The notes under the pieces were generated by a model, which was not told the origin of the DNA, ran no database searches, and saw nothing but the letters and a program-made list of their open reading frames with translations. DNA of 35,067 bases from Chitinophagaceae bacterium (GTDB taxonomy: Bacteria; Bacteroidota; Bacteroidia; Chitinophagales; Chitinophagaceae), in contig CANGNA010000044.1 of assembly GCA_947455215.1 (NCBI GenBank), positions 1 through 35,067 on the forward strand, given 5' to 3'. Shown piece by piece: positions 7,434 to 15,564 of this stretch (positions are counted from its first letter, which is position 1; each line of letters opens with the position of its first letter). Position numbers and translations under genes: made by a program.

Positions 7434-9257
7434 ATGAATGCTTCATTTGGTTTTTTACTGACACATTCGCTGGCGTGGGCGCTATTATACTCGCTATGGC
7501 AGGGCCTGCTGGTATATGGTGTCCTGTTCATCCTGCTCAGGGTGTTGCGCCATGTCCGTGCCAACGTCCGTTATCATGTATCGCTTGGCGCATTCGGTGC
7601 TTTATTCGTATGGTTCCTCAATACCTGGATGGAGCAATATGAGCGGATAAAGGGCATCACCATTTATATCACCCAAGGTGGCAGCACCACCGCAATGCCG
7701 GTAACACAGCACAATGCTGCAACACTTACCATGCCGCAGGTCAATTATAGCATGTTACAGCAGGCAGTAGCAACACTGGAGCATTATTCAGTGCCTATAG
7801 TTATAGTGTATAGCATAGGCCTTGTGTTCATGCTGTCTCGGTTTGCGCTCAGTTTATGGCATGTACGCATGCTGAAGCACGAGAGTATACAAGCGCCACA
7901 AGCCCACCTGGCAGAGTTGATGGAGTATTGGCAGGAGCAGTTCGGCATCAGCAAAAAGGTAAAACTGTTATTGTCGTCCCGTATCGATGTGCCGATGATG
8001 CTGGGCATCATCAAGCCGGTCATCCTCTTGCCTGTAGCCTCTGTAAACAATATGAGCATAGACCAGCTGGAAGCGATCCTGATGCATGAGCTGGCGCACA
8101 TACGCCGCAACGACTATTTGCTGAACATGATACAAACAGCTGCCGAGACCATTCTGTTCTTTAACCCGTTCGTATGGTTAATGTCGGCAGAGATACGCAG
8201 AGAGCGCGAGCATTGCTGCGATGATATGGTGGTAGCGCACTCGTCAGACCCGCTGCCATACGCAAAGGCACTGGCCATGCTGGAGACCAGCCGCTACGAA
8301 AGTGGTCTGTCTCTGGCAGCTACAGGAAACAAAAATCAATTACTTAACCGCATAAAAAGGATCATGGAAATGAAAACACAAAACATCAATTACGGACAGG
8401 CCGGTGTAGTGGTATTGGCCATAGCTGCTATCATTTGCTCAGTAGCCATATTTACACCGTCGTTCGCTCAAAAGAGCAAACAGAAAAAGGAAAAAGAAAA
8501 GCAGGAGAGTGTAGATAGTACAACTACCACTACCACTACAACAATCAACGGTAATACCGTCACCAAAGTAAAGGTGATAGCTATAGATAGTAATGGCAAT
8601 AAGCGAGTGATCAATAAAACCATCACCGGCAGCAATGGTACAGATGCCACCATATCGTATACCGACGACGACTTTTCTGTAGATATAGACGGTGCTATGA
8701 AATCGATCGCGGAGGCTGCTAAACAGATCACAGATGCCAGTGCACAAGTAGACAAAGATGAGATGGAAAAGGAGATGGAAAGCGCCCGCAAAGAGATAGC
8801 TAAGGCCCGTAAAGAAATGAATGCAATAGATTGGGATGAGATACGCAGCGCCATCAATAAGGGTATGGCCGAGGCCGATAGGGCGCTCAACGATCCTAAG
8901 CTGAAGGAGGAGATAGAGTATGAAGTAAGGCAGGGCCTGGCAGAGGGTAAGCGTGCGCTGGCGGAGGCCCGTAAAGAAGTGCATCGCTCCATGAGTGTAT
9001 CTGTTAACTCAGACGATGATAATGCAGTGGTAAGCGGCAGCGGTGGCAACTTTGAAGAGATGCTCGACAAAATGGAAGACGACGGGCTCATCAGCAGGAA
9101 GAAAGGCTTTGCCATAGCCAAGAGCCACGGCAAGCTGGTCATCAACGGTCAGCCGCAGCCAGAAAGTGTGTATAATAAATACAAAAGCTATTTGTCGGCC
9201 AGCAAGGTGGCTATCAGTGGCGTCAAGGGTAGTCTCAGTATCTCAATAAAAGATTGA
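7434..9257 (+). CDS. BlaR1-like M56 membrane metallopeptidase with a coiled-coil periplasmic tail
   Basis: This is a zinc protease embedded in the inner membrane, probably the signal transducer that relieves BlaI repression. I use the ATG at 7434 (607 residues); a TTG at 7410 is a possible longer start. Hydrophobic segments near residues 5-40, 60-80 and 115-140 precede the site HELAH (His218, Glu219, His222). The third ligand region REREHCCDD lies near residues 256-264. A last helix is at about 323-343. The 260-residue tail is not the penicillin-binding sensor of BlaR1, since no STxK-type motif is seen. It is instead a Thr-rich linker (eight Thr in a row near residue 368), a beta-like stretch and a highly charged helix at about 415-530 (MEKEMESARKEIAKARKEM). 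The signal sensed is unknown. Confidence 0.88.
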   Translation: MNASFGFLLTHSLAWALLYSLWQGLLVYGVLFILLRVLRHVRANVRYHVSLGAFGALFVWFLNTWMEQYERIKGITIYITQGGSTTAMPVTQHNAATLTMPQVNYSMLQQAVATLEHYSVPIVIVYSIGLVFMLSRFALSLWHVRMLKHESIQAPQAHLAELMEYWQEQFGISKKVKLLLSSRIDVPMMLGIIKPVILLPVASVNNMSIDQLEAILMHELAHIRRNDYLLNMIQTAAETILFFNPFVWLMSAEIRREREHCCDDMVVAHSSDPLPYAKALAMLETSRYESGLSLAATGNKNQLLNRIKRIMEMKTQNINYGQAGVVVLAIAAIICSVAIFTPSFAQKSKQKKEKEKQESVDSTTTTTTTTINGNTVTKVKVIAIDSNGNKRVINKTITGSNGTDATISYTDDDFSVDIDGAMKSIAEAAKQITDASAQVDKDEMEKEMESARKEIAKARKEMNAIDWDEIRSAINKGMAEADRALNDPKLKEEIEYEVRQGLAEGKRALAEARKEVHRSMSVSVNSDDDNAVVSGSGGNFEEMLDKMEDDGLISRKKGFAIAKSHGKLVINGQPQPESVYNKYKSYLSASKVAISGVKGSLSISIKD

Positions 9258-9289
9258 TCGTATTAGTGTGTTGAATTGGTTAAAGCAAA

Positions 9290-9310
9290 ACGCCCCGCAT
9301 AGCGGGGCGT
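9290..9310. terminator. bidirectional terminator between M56 gene and outer membrane gene
   Basis: The hairpin ACGCCCCGC-ATA-GCGGGGCGT has a 9-bp GC-rich stem. It sits between two convergent genes, with A-rich sequence on the left (TTAAAGCAAA) and GCTTTTTT a little to the right. Confidence 0.85.
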
Positions 9311-9316
9311 TCGTAA

Positions 9317-10075
9317 TTATGCTTTTTTCGCAGCTCGTTTCTGTTGCCACATCGCCCTGAAGGCTTTCCTTGTTTGTCCGTTGTGCTTGTTCTTTACGTA
9401 AAAACTAAAGCTCAGCATCGCCAGGTGGGTATCATAGTTGCCCGCCAGTTGTGCTGTGGGTACGTTCAGCCAGTAGTCGTCGCTCATAAAATTGCCCGTG
9501 TAGTACTGTAGCTTTACCGTGAACTTGCTCTTAATGCTTAAGCCCGCAAATACATACGGCATTATTGGTTCTACCTCCTCACTAAACCACTCGTTTCTCT
9601 TGGTCTTGTGTTTACGGCTGTCGGTAAATATTTTCTCCTTGTAGTTCAGCGGAAAGTCTACACCACCGCCCAGTATCAGGAAGGTGCCCTTCTCTCCCAG
9701 GTTGCCGATCTTGATGCCCGCAGGTATGCCTGCCGCATATACCCTGTGTTTTATAGTTACCTCATGCCCCGGGTTTATAGTGCTGCTCTTATCTATAAAG
9801 CCCATGTTTTTTATGCTCACCCCCGCAAATACACCAAAATGATGGCTCAGGTCGTAGTTGAAGTTGATACCGGTATTCACAAAATAGGAGAAGCGCGGTA
9901 TGTTACTGAAGCCTTTGTTGCTTGTCGAATTCAGCGAAATAAGCGACCCGTCCAGCGAGCTGGACGTATAAAACTTCTTTCCTGTTACAGTGGGTGCAGA
10001 TTCTTTTGTGTCCTGGGCAAATGCCATTTGTGTGGTTGCGGCAATAAAGCCTGCCATAGTAAGTAATTTCTTCAT
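9317..10075 (-). CDS. putative outer membrane beta-barrel protein
   Basis: I start this at the ATG at 10075, which gives a clean signal peptide (MKKLLTMAGFIAATTQMAFA, then QDTKES). An open frame further upstream would place 24 odd residues before it. The mature part of about 230 residues alternates polar and aromatic residues in strands (FSYFVNTGINFNYDLSHHFG; AGLSIKSKFTVKLQYYTGNF). It ends with SFSFYVKNKH and then a short basic tail (RAMWQQKRAAKKA). That looks like an OmpA/PorT-type 8-strand barrel, but the basic tail after the last strand is unusual. A -7 box TACCTTTG lies 18 nt upstream. Precise function is unknown. Confidence 0.75.
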   Translation of the reverse strand: MKKLLTMAGFIAATTQMAFAQDTKESAPTVTGKKFYTSSSLDGSLISLNSTSNKGFSNIPRFSYFVNTGINFNYDLSHHFGVFAGVSIKNMGFIDKSSTINPGHEVTIKHRVYAAGIPAGIKIGNLGEKGTFLILGGGVDFPLNYKEKIFTDSRKHKTKRNEWFSEEVEPIMPYVFAGLSIKSKFTVKLQYYTGNFMSDDYWLNVPTAQLAGNYDTHLAMLSFSFYVKNKHNGQTRKAFRAMWQQKRAAKKA

Positions 10076-10093
10076 GCAGATATGTGTTTGGCG

Positions 10094-10101
10094 CAAAGGT
10101 A
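10094..10101 (-). promoter_or_regulatory. -7 box of the outer membrane protein gene
   Basis: On the minus strand this reads TACCTTTG, an exact TAnnTTTG match, 18 nt before the ATG at 10075. No clear -33 TTTG is visible. Confidence 0.55.
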
Positions 10102-10226
10102 TTAAAGCCGTGCCACTGTAAAAATTACAGTTTTTGTGCTTTGGCATAAGTATTGCCCTGTATATTTACCGCTTTATTGACGGGTTTTGCGTCCTAAAAC
10201 TTGTCATTATGTCTTAATTGTAACAA

Positions 10227-12626
10227 ATGTTTGATATGATATTTGGTCAGAATGAACAGGAAATGGAGTTCATGCCTATAGTTCCCCTCGGCGAAGACGA
10301 GATGGACGACCAGGAGAAAAGATCCATCCCTTCAGAACTGCCTATAGTTGTTTTACGCAATACAGTACTGTTTCCAAACGTCGTTCTGCCCATCACAGTT
10401 TCCCGCGATAAATCTGTAAAGGCTATTGCCGAAGCCCAGAAGGGTGATAAATGGATAGGCGTGGTTGCCCAAAAAGAAAGCAACAACGATGACCCGGGGC
10501 TGGATGATGTGTATAAAGTAGGTACGCTTGCCCGCATAGTAAAGCAAATAAAAATGCCCGATGGCAACATCACCATTTTTATCATGGGGCGCATGCGTTT
10601 CAGCATCGACTCGTTCACTAAGACCGAACCTTATTTTTCAGCTAAGATCACCTATCTCGAAGATAAGTACCCGCAGGATGATGCAGCGTTCAATGCTATA
10701 ATGTCGTCCATCAAAGACCATTCGGAGAAGATAGCCCAGCTGTCGCCCAATGTGCCTTCAGAGGCGTCTATCGTGCTCCGGAATATCGAGCAGCAGTCTT
10801 TCCTCATGCATTTCATAGCATCCAACATCACGTCTAAGCTTACCGAAAAGCAGGCACTGCTGGAGGAGAATGATGTGAAGTTAAGGGCTGAGAAGCTATT
10901 GCAGATGCTGCAGGCCGAGCTGCAATTAGTAGAACTGAAGAACGAGATCACTAACAAAACCAAGGCCGATATAGATAAGCAGCAGCGCGAGTACTTCCTG
11001 CAGCAGCAGATGAAGTCGATACGCGAAGAGCTGGGTGGCGACCCCAACGAGCGCGAGATAAAGGACCTGCAGAAGCGCGCAGAAGGCAAGAACTTTACAG
11101 AAGGCGCTAAAGAGCTCTTTAAAAAGAACATAGAAAAGCTGGAGCGCATGCACCCCAGCACGCCCGATTACTCGGTTATTTATAATCACCTGGATCTGAT
11201 GCTGGACCTGCCGTGGGGCGAGTACACAGAAGATAATTACGACCTGAAGCATGCACAGCAGGTGCTCGATGCCGACCACTATGGCATGGAGAAGATAAAA
11301 GACCGCATACTGGAATACCTGGCCGTATTGAAGTTGAAAGGAGATATGAAGTCGCCTATCCTGTGTTTTGTAGGCCCTCCGGGTATTGGTAAAACATCGC
11401 TGGGGCGCAGCATAGCCAATGCCGTTAACCGTAAATATGTACGCCTCAGCCTGGGTGGTATGCACGACGAAAGCGAACTGCGCGGCCACCGTAAAACATA
11501 TATCGGTGCCATGCCTGGCCGTATCATACAGCACATACGCAAGGTCAAGTCGGCCAACCCTGTATTCATCCTCGATGAGATAGATAAGATAGGCAAAGAC
11601 TTTCGTGGCGATCCAAGCTCTGCATTGCTGGAGATATTGGATCCCGAACAGAACAATACCTTTTACGATAACTACCTGGAGTTGGAATTCGACCTCTCTA
11701 AGGTATTATTCATAGCTACGGCCAATAGCCTGAACGAGATACAGCCTGCCCTGCGCGACAGGTTGGAGATCATTCAGCTGTCCGGCTATTCGGCAGAAGA
11801 AAAAACAGAGATAGCCAAGCGCCACCTTATACCTAAACAAAAAGACCTGCATGGCCTTAATGCAGTGCCGCTTAAGTTCCAGGATAAGGTGATAGTAAAA
11901 CTGATACAGGACTACACCCGCGAAAGTGGTGTGCGCGAACTGGACAGGATGATGGCCGCCATTATGCGTGCCGTAGCCAAGCGCGTAGCTATGGAAGAAA
12001 ACGTGGAGAAGAATGTAACTGCCGAATTTATGGAGCAGGTACTGGGCAAGCCGCGCTACACCAACGATATCTATACTAAGGGCCACCCGACAGGTGTGGT
12101 AGTAGGCCTGGCTTGGACATCTGTAGGCGGTGATATATTGTTCATAGAAACATCGCTGGCCAGGGGTAAGGGCGGGCTAACGCTTACCGGCAATCTGGGC
12201 AATGTAATGAAGGAAAGTGCATCAACAGCATTATCGTACCTCAGGGCACATGCCGACGCTTACGATATTCCTTACGAGAAATTTGAAGAGCAGAACATAC
12301 ACGTGCATGTACCCGAAGGTGCCGTGCCAAAAGATGGCCCGAGCGCAGGTATTACTATGTTCACGTCTTTGGCCTCAGCCTTTACGGGCCGCAAGGTAAA
12401 GCCTTATTTCGCTATGACGGGCGAGATCACCTTACGCGGACAAGTGCTGCCTGTTGGTGGTATAAAGGAGAAGGTATTGGCCGCCAAACGCGCAGGTATC
12501 AAAGATGTGATACTGCCCGCCCAGAACGAAAAGGATGTAGAAGAGATCAACAAGAACTTCATCAAAGGCATGAGATTCCACTACGTGAATGATGCCGACC
12601 AGGTATTGGCACTGGCATTAAAATAG
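10227..12626 (+). CDS. lon: Lon, ATP-dependent serine protease
   Basis: This is a cytosolic AAA+ protease that degrades misfolded and short-lived regulatory proteins. Its 799 residues match the family. The N-terminal substrate-binding domain begins at about residue 37 (ELPIVVLRNTVLFPNVVLPI). A coiled-coil region follows (QQMKSIREELGG). Walker A is GPPGIGKTS (383-391) and Walker B is VFILDEIDKIG. The protease domain carries the Ser-Lys dyad Ser706 (PKDGPSAG) and Lys747 (VGGIKEKVL). The start is the first of several Met codons; no Shine-Dalgarno sequence is visible and a slightly later ATG is possible. It stands alone between a divergent outer membrane gene and a strong terminator. Confidence 0.98.
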   Translation: MFDMIFGQNEQEMEFMPIVPLGEDEMDDQEKRSIPSELPIVVLRNTVLFPNVVLPITVSRDKSVKAIAEAQKGDKWIGVVAQKESNNDDPGLDDVYKVGTLARIVKQIKMPDGNITIFIMGRMRFSIDSFTKTEPYFSAKITYLEDKYPQDDAAFNAIMSSIKDHSEKIAQLSPNVPSEASIVLRNIEQQSFLMHFIASNITSKLTEKQALLEENDVKLRAEKLLQMLQAELQLVELKNEITNKTKADIDKQQREYFLQQQMKSIREELGGDPNEREIKDLQKRAEGKNFTEGAKELFKKNIEKLERMHPSTPDYSVIYNHLDLMLDLPWGEYTEDNYDLKHAQQVLDADHYGMEKIKDRILEYLAVLKLKGDMKSPILCFVGPPGIGKTSLGRSIANAVNRKYVRLSLGGMHDESELRGHRKTYIGAMPGRIIQHIRKVKSANPVFILDEIDKIGKDFRGDPSSALLEILDPEQNNTFYDNYLELEFDLSKVLFIATANSLNEIQPALRDRLEIIQLSGYSAEEKTEIAKRHLIPKQKDLHGLNAVPLKFQDKVIVKLIQDYTRESGVRELDRMMAAIMRAVAKRVAMEENVEKNVTAEFMEQVLGKPRYTNDIYTKGHPTGVVVGLAWTSVGGDILFIETSLARGKGGLTLTGNLGNVMKESASTALSYLRAHADAYDIPYEKFEEQNIHVHVPEGAVPKDGPSAGITMFTSLASAFTGRKVKPYFAMTGEITLRGQVLPVGGIKEKVLAAKRAGIKDVILPAQNEKDVEEINKNFIKGMRFHYVNDADQVLALALK

Positions 12627-12640
12627 CACTATATAGTTTA

Positions 12641-12679
12641 AACAACAAGGGCAGCGATATCTTCGCTGCCCTTGTTGTT
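12641..12679 (+). terminator. lon terminator, 17-bp perfect stem
   Basis: The arms AACAACAAGGGCAGCGA (12641-12657) and TCGCTGCCCTTGTTGTT (12663-12679) pair perfectly around a 5-nt loop. It begins 15 bp after the lon stop and is T-rich downstream. Confidence 0.9.
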
Positions 12680-12742
12680 TGTATGTTTTGTGTACTAACG
12701 TTATACCAGTTATACATCAAAAATAGGCATCGTAAAAGGTAC

Positions 12743-12783
12743 GTAACACCTCCCTCTCCTTTGGAGAGGGCCGGGGTGAGGCT
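12743..12783. repeat. intergenic repeat, family C (CACCTCCCTCTCC), copy 1
   Basis: This 41-bp element contains a hairpin CCCTCTCC-TTT-GGAGAGGG and ends in CCGGGGTGAGGCT. A 39/41 identical copy lies at 15518-15558; shorter relatives are at 19669 and 30262. It lies in the convergent gap between lon and the Ldh-type gene. Confidence 0.85.
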
Positions 12784-12818
12784 CAACAGGCATGCTGATT
12801 TTTAACGTCTAAGTGATA

Positions 12819-13895
12819 TTACAATTGCAACCCAAACCTTTTCCCTATCTCCAACAGGTCATTATACACGGTGTCGTTGATCGGTATGCCTTCCTTCATG
12901 CGCACAGCCTCCATTTCGCGTTCCGGGTCGCCGGGTATCAGCACGCGGTCGCAGCCCGGTGCCGGCGTGGCATTACGGAATCTGTTGATCCAATTATCCA
13001 TATGGTGCTTAAATTCCTCAGCCGGGCGAAACGCATCTATGCGCATCGCACCAAAGAAATGCCCCAGGCCCTTGCCCGGCATGTTCTCCGGCATAGGTAC
13101 ATAAGCGGGGAAGGGTGGCGCCCACGGCCCATAACTTGCTCCGCTGAATACCGCCGAGAATATATCTACTATACTGCCCAGTGCATAGCCTTTATGGCTG
13201 CCATGTTCCCTGTCGCTGCCCAGGGGTAGCATCACGCCACCTGTCTTCAGTGCATGTGCATCAGTTACGTCGTTGCCTTCCTTATCCTGTACCCATCCCA
13301 GCGGCGCATCGCCATTCTTGCGTTGTAATAGCTCCAGTTTTCCGTTCGATGCAGTGGTGGTCGCAAAGTCGGCCACAAAAGGCGGCTGTTGGCCCGCCGG
13401 TATGGCCACTGCTATAGGGTTGGTGCCCAGCATACGCTCTACCGAGAATGTGGGTGCCACCAGGGCGCTGGCATTGGTCATGGCTATGCCCGTCATATCG
13501 TGCTGCAGCGCCATCATGGCGTGGTAGCCGGCTATGCCAAAGTGGTTACTGTTCCCTACACTTACCCAGCCGGTTCCGGCTATTTTAGCCTTATTTATAG
13601 CTACCTGCATAGCATATGGGGCCACTACCAGGCCAAGGCCAGCATCGCCGTCTATAGTGGCGGTAGAGGGGCTTTCGTGTATGATGCGTATGTTGGGTGT
13701 CGGGTTGATGCGCCCGGCCTCCCAAAGCCTGATGTACCCCGGCAGGCGCGCCACACCGTGGCTGTCTATGCCGCGTACATCGGCCGCTACAAGTACTGTG
13801 GTTGCTGTAGTGGCATCCTCATGGCTGCAGCCAATGCCAATAAATGTATTATATGTAAATTTGAATATTTCGTTGTAGGATATGATGTGCTCCAT
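12819..13895 (-). CDS. malate/L-lactate dehydrogenase-family (Ldh_2) oxidoreductase
   Basis: This is a NAD(P)-dependent 2-hydroxyacid dehydrogenase of the family that includes sulfolactate, ureidoglycolate and some malate dehydrogenases, unrelated to classical MDH. The 358 residues are the usual length. Visible family marks are [16 protein letters not shown] near residues 53-68 with the catalytic His, [17 protein letters not shown] (about 127-143), [20 protein letters not shown] and [10 protein letters not shown] (cofactor domain), and [21 protein letters not shown]. It is a single gene, convergent with lon and divergent from miaB. The substrate cannot be read from sequence. Confidence 0.9.
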   Translation of the reverse strand: MEHIISYNEIFKFTYNTFIGIGCSHEDATTATTVLVAADVRGIDSHGVARLPGYIRLWEAGRINPTPNIRIIHESPSTATIDGDAGLGLVVAPYAMQVAINKAKIAGTGWVSVGNSNHFGIAGYHAMMALQHDMTGIAMTNASALVAPTFSVERMLGTNPIAVAIPAGQQPPFVADFATTTASNGKLELLQRKNGDAPLGWVQDKEGNDVTDAHALKTGGVMLPLGSDREHGSHKGYALGSIVDIFSAVFSGASYGPWAPPFPAYVPMPENMPGKGLGHFFGAMRIDAFRPAEEFKHHMDNWINRFRNATPAPGCDRVLIPGDPEREMEAVRMKEGIPINDTVYNDLLEIGKRFGLQL

Positions 13896-13960
13896 ACTGC
13901 AAGATAATTAAACAACAGTGTATCGCTCTTATCACCAATTATATTATACTTATTATAACT

Positions 13961-13968
13961 TACCTTTG
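13961..13968 (+). promoter_or_regulatory. -7 box of the miaB promoter
   Basis: TACCTTTG is an exact TAnnTTTG match, 22 nt before the miaB ATG at 13991. No clear -33 box is visible. Confidence 0.55.
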
Positions 13969-13990
13969 CGGTTTAAATTTTACAACAACA

Positions 13991-15403
13991 ATGAGCGAAG
14001 TGTTGCATAAGGAGGTGGACGAAGCAAGGCAGGGTGAGGCGTATGCTCCTTTTTTGGATGATCCCAACAAATTTTCGAAGAAGTTTTATATAGAAAGCTA
14101 TGGTTGCGCCATGAACTTTGCCGACAGCGAAGTCGTGGCATCCATACTGAACGAAGAAGGTTATGGTGCAACGCGCGACCAGGATGAGGCCCACCTCGTG
14201 CTGATCAATACCTGCTCTATCCGAGAGAAGGCAGAACAGACCATCCGCAACAGGCTACAGCATTTCAAGCGATTGAAGGAAAAGGATCCGGGTATGCTGG
14301 TGGCCATCATGGGCTGCATGGCCGAGCGTCTGAAGGCCAAATTGCTGGAAGAAGAGAAACTGGTAGATATTGTTGTAGGCCCGGATGCTTACCGCAGTCT
14401 GCCCAACCTTATTGCCGAGACCGAAGGTGGTCAGAAAAGTGTGAACGTGCTCCTGAGCCGTGATGAAACTTATTCTGATATCGCACCTATACGTATAGAT
14501 AGCAATGGTATTAGCGCCTTTGTTAGCATTATGCGCGGCTGCAACAATATGTGTACCTTCTGCGTGGTACCGTTTACCCGCGGCCGCGAGCGTAGCCGCG
14601 ATACAGAGAGCATCATCAAAGAATGCCAGCAGCTGGTAGATGAAGGCTACAAGGAAGTAACACTCCTCGGCCAGAACGTGGACAGTTATTACTACACCAA
14701 CAAAGATGGTCACAATGTCACTTTTGCTGAGCTGCTCGAAAAAGTAGCGCTGCTGTCTCCTCAGCTGCGTGTCCGGTTCAGTACATCGCATCCTAAAGAT
14801 ATTACCGACGATGTGCTGTACACTATGGCTAAGTACAACAACATCTGTAAGTGCATTCACCTGCCTATGCAGAGTGGTAGCACCCGTCTGCTGGCCCAGA
14901 TGAACCGTACCTACACCCGCGAATGGTTCATGCATAAAGTGACCCGCGTAAGGGAGATATTGCCTGATTGTGGTATCACTACCGACGTGATCGCAGGGTT
15001 CTGCTCAGAGACCGAAGAAGACCACCAGGATTCACTGTCCCTCATGGCGTTCAGCCGTTTCGATATGGCCTATATGTATGCTTATAGCGAACGTCCCGGC
15101 ACCCTTGCCGCCCGTCGCTTTACAGACGATGTACCGGAAGACGTAAAGAACCGCAGGCTCACAGAGATCATCAACCAGCAGATGATCATACAGAACGAAG
15201 CAAACGTTCACGAAATAGGCAAGGTATACGAAGTATTGATAGAAGGCGATAGCAAGCGCAGCGCCGACGACTGGTGCGGCCGCAACAGCCAGAGCAAGAT
15301 ACTGGTCTTCCCTAAGTCAGTTGCTGGTCTTAAGAAAGGCGATTACGTAAACGTAAAGGTGACCAAAACAACCTCTGCTACTTTGATAGGTGAGATAGTT
15401 TGA
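13991..15403 (+). CDS. miaB: MiaB, tRNA 2-methylthio-N6-isopentenyladenosine-37 synthase
   Basis: This radical SAM enzyme adds the methylthio group to i6A37 of tRNAs reading UNN codons. The N-terminal MTTase domain has the three cluster cysteines Cys39 ([12 protein letters not shown]), Cys75 (NTCSIREKA) and Cys109 (GCMAERLK). The radical SAM motif CxxxCxxC is Cys184, Cys188 and Cys191 ([19 protein letters not shown]). A C-terminal TRAM domain follows from about residue 405 ([11 protein letters not shown] ... [20 protein letters not shown]). At 470 residues it is full length. The motif GREXSR and the MNF segment fit MiaB rather than MtaB or RimO. It is monocistronic, with its own terminator. 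Confidence 0.96.
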   Translation: MSEVLHKEVDEARQGEAYAPFLDDPNKFSKKFYIESYGCAMNFADSEVVASILNEEGYGATRDQDEAHLVLINTCSIREKAEQTIRNRLQHFKRLKEKDPGMLVAIMGCMAERLKAKLLEEEKLVDIVVGPDAYRSLPNLIAETEGGQKSVNVLLSRDETYSDIAPIRIDSNGISAFVSIMRGCNNMCTFCVVPFTRGRERSRDTESIIKECQQLVDEGYKEVTLLGQNVDSYYYTNKDGHNVTFAELLEKVALLSPQLRVRFSTSHPKDITDDVLYTMAKYNNICKCIHLPMQSGSTRLLAQMNRTYTREWFMHKVTRVREILPDCGITTDVIAGFCSETEEDHQDSLSLMAFSRFDMAYMYAYSERPGTLAARRFTDDVPEDVKNRRLTEIINQQMIIQNEANVHEIGKVYEVLIEGDSKRSADDWCGRNSQSKILVFPKSVAGLKKGDYVNVKVTKTTSATLIGEIV

Positions 15404-15420
15404 TCGTCATTCAATAGATA

Positions 15421-15454
15421 ATAAAATAGCCATCCCAAGGGATGGCTATTTTAT
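15421..15454. terminator. miaB terminator
   Basis: ATAAAATAGCCATCCC and GGGATGGCTATTTTAT form a perfect 16-bp inverted repeat around AA. The A-rich and T-rich outer arms would let it work in both directions between miaB and the convergent protease gene. Confidence 0.9.
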
Positions 15455-15517
15455 TTATGGTATTCTTGATAATATACGAATGCCACATTAAATGGAGACA
15501 TTAATAGATGGGCTCGT

Positions 15518-15558
15518 GTAACACCTCCCTCTCCCTCGGAGAGGGCCGGGGTGAGGCT
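15518..15558. repeat. intergenic repeat, family C, copy 2
   Basis: This copy is 39/41 identical to 12743-12783, including the CCCTCTCC/GGAGAGGG hairpin. It ends 6 bp before the stop codon of the secreted metalloprotease gene. Confidence 0.85.
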
Positions 15559-15564
15559 TAGTCG

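Noticed and set aside
6958-9257. Beta-lactam resistance regulatory pair (blaI-blaR1)
   Set aside because: No beta-lactamase or penicillin-binding protein gene is nearby and the M56 protein lacks a penicillin-binding sensor domain.
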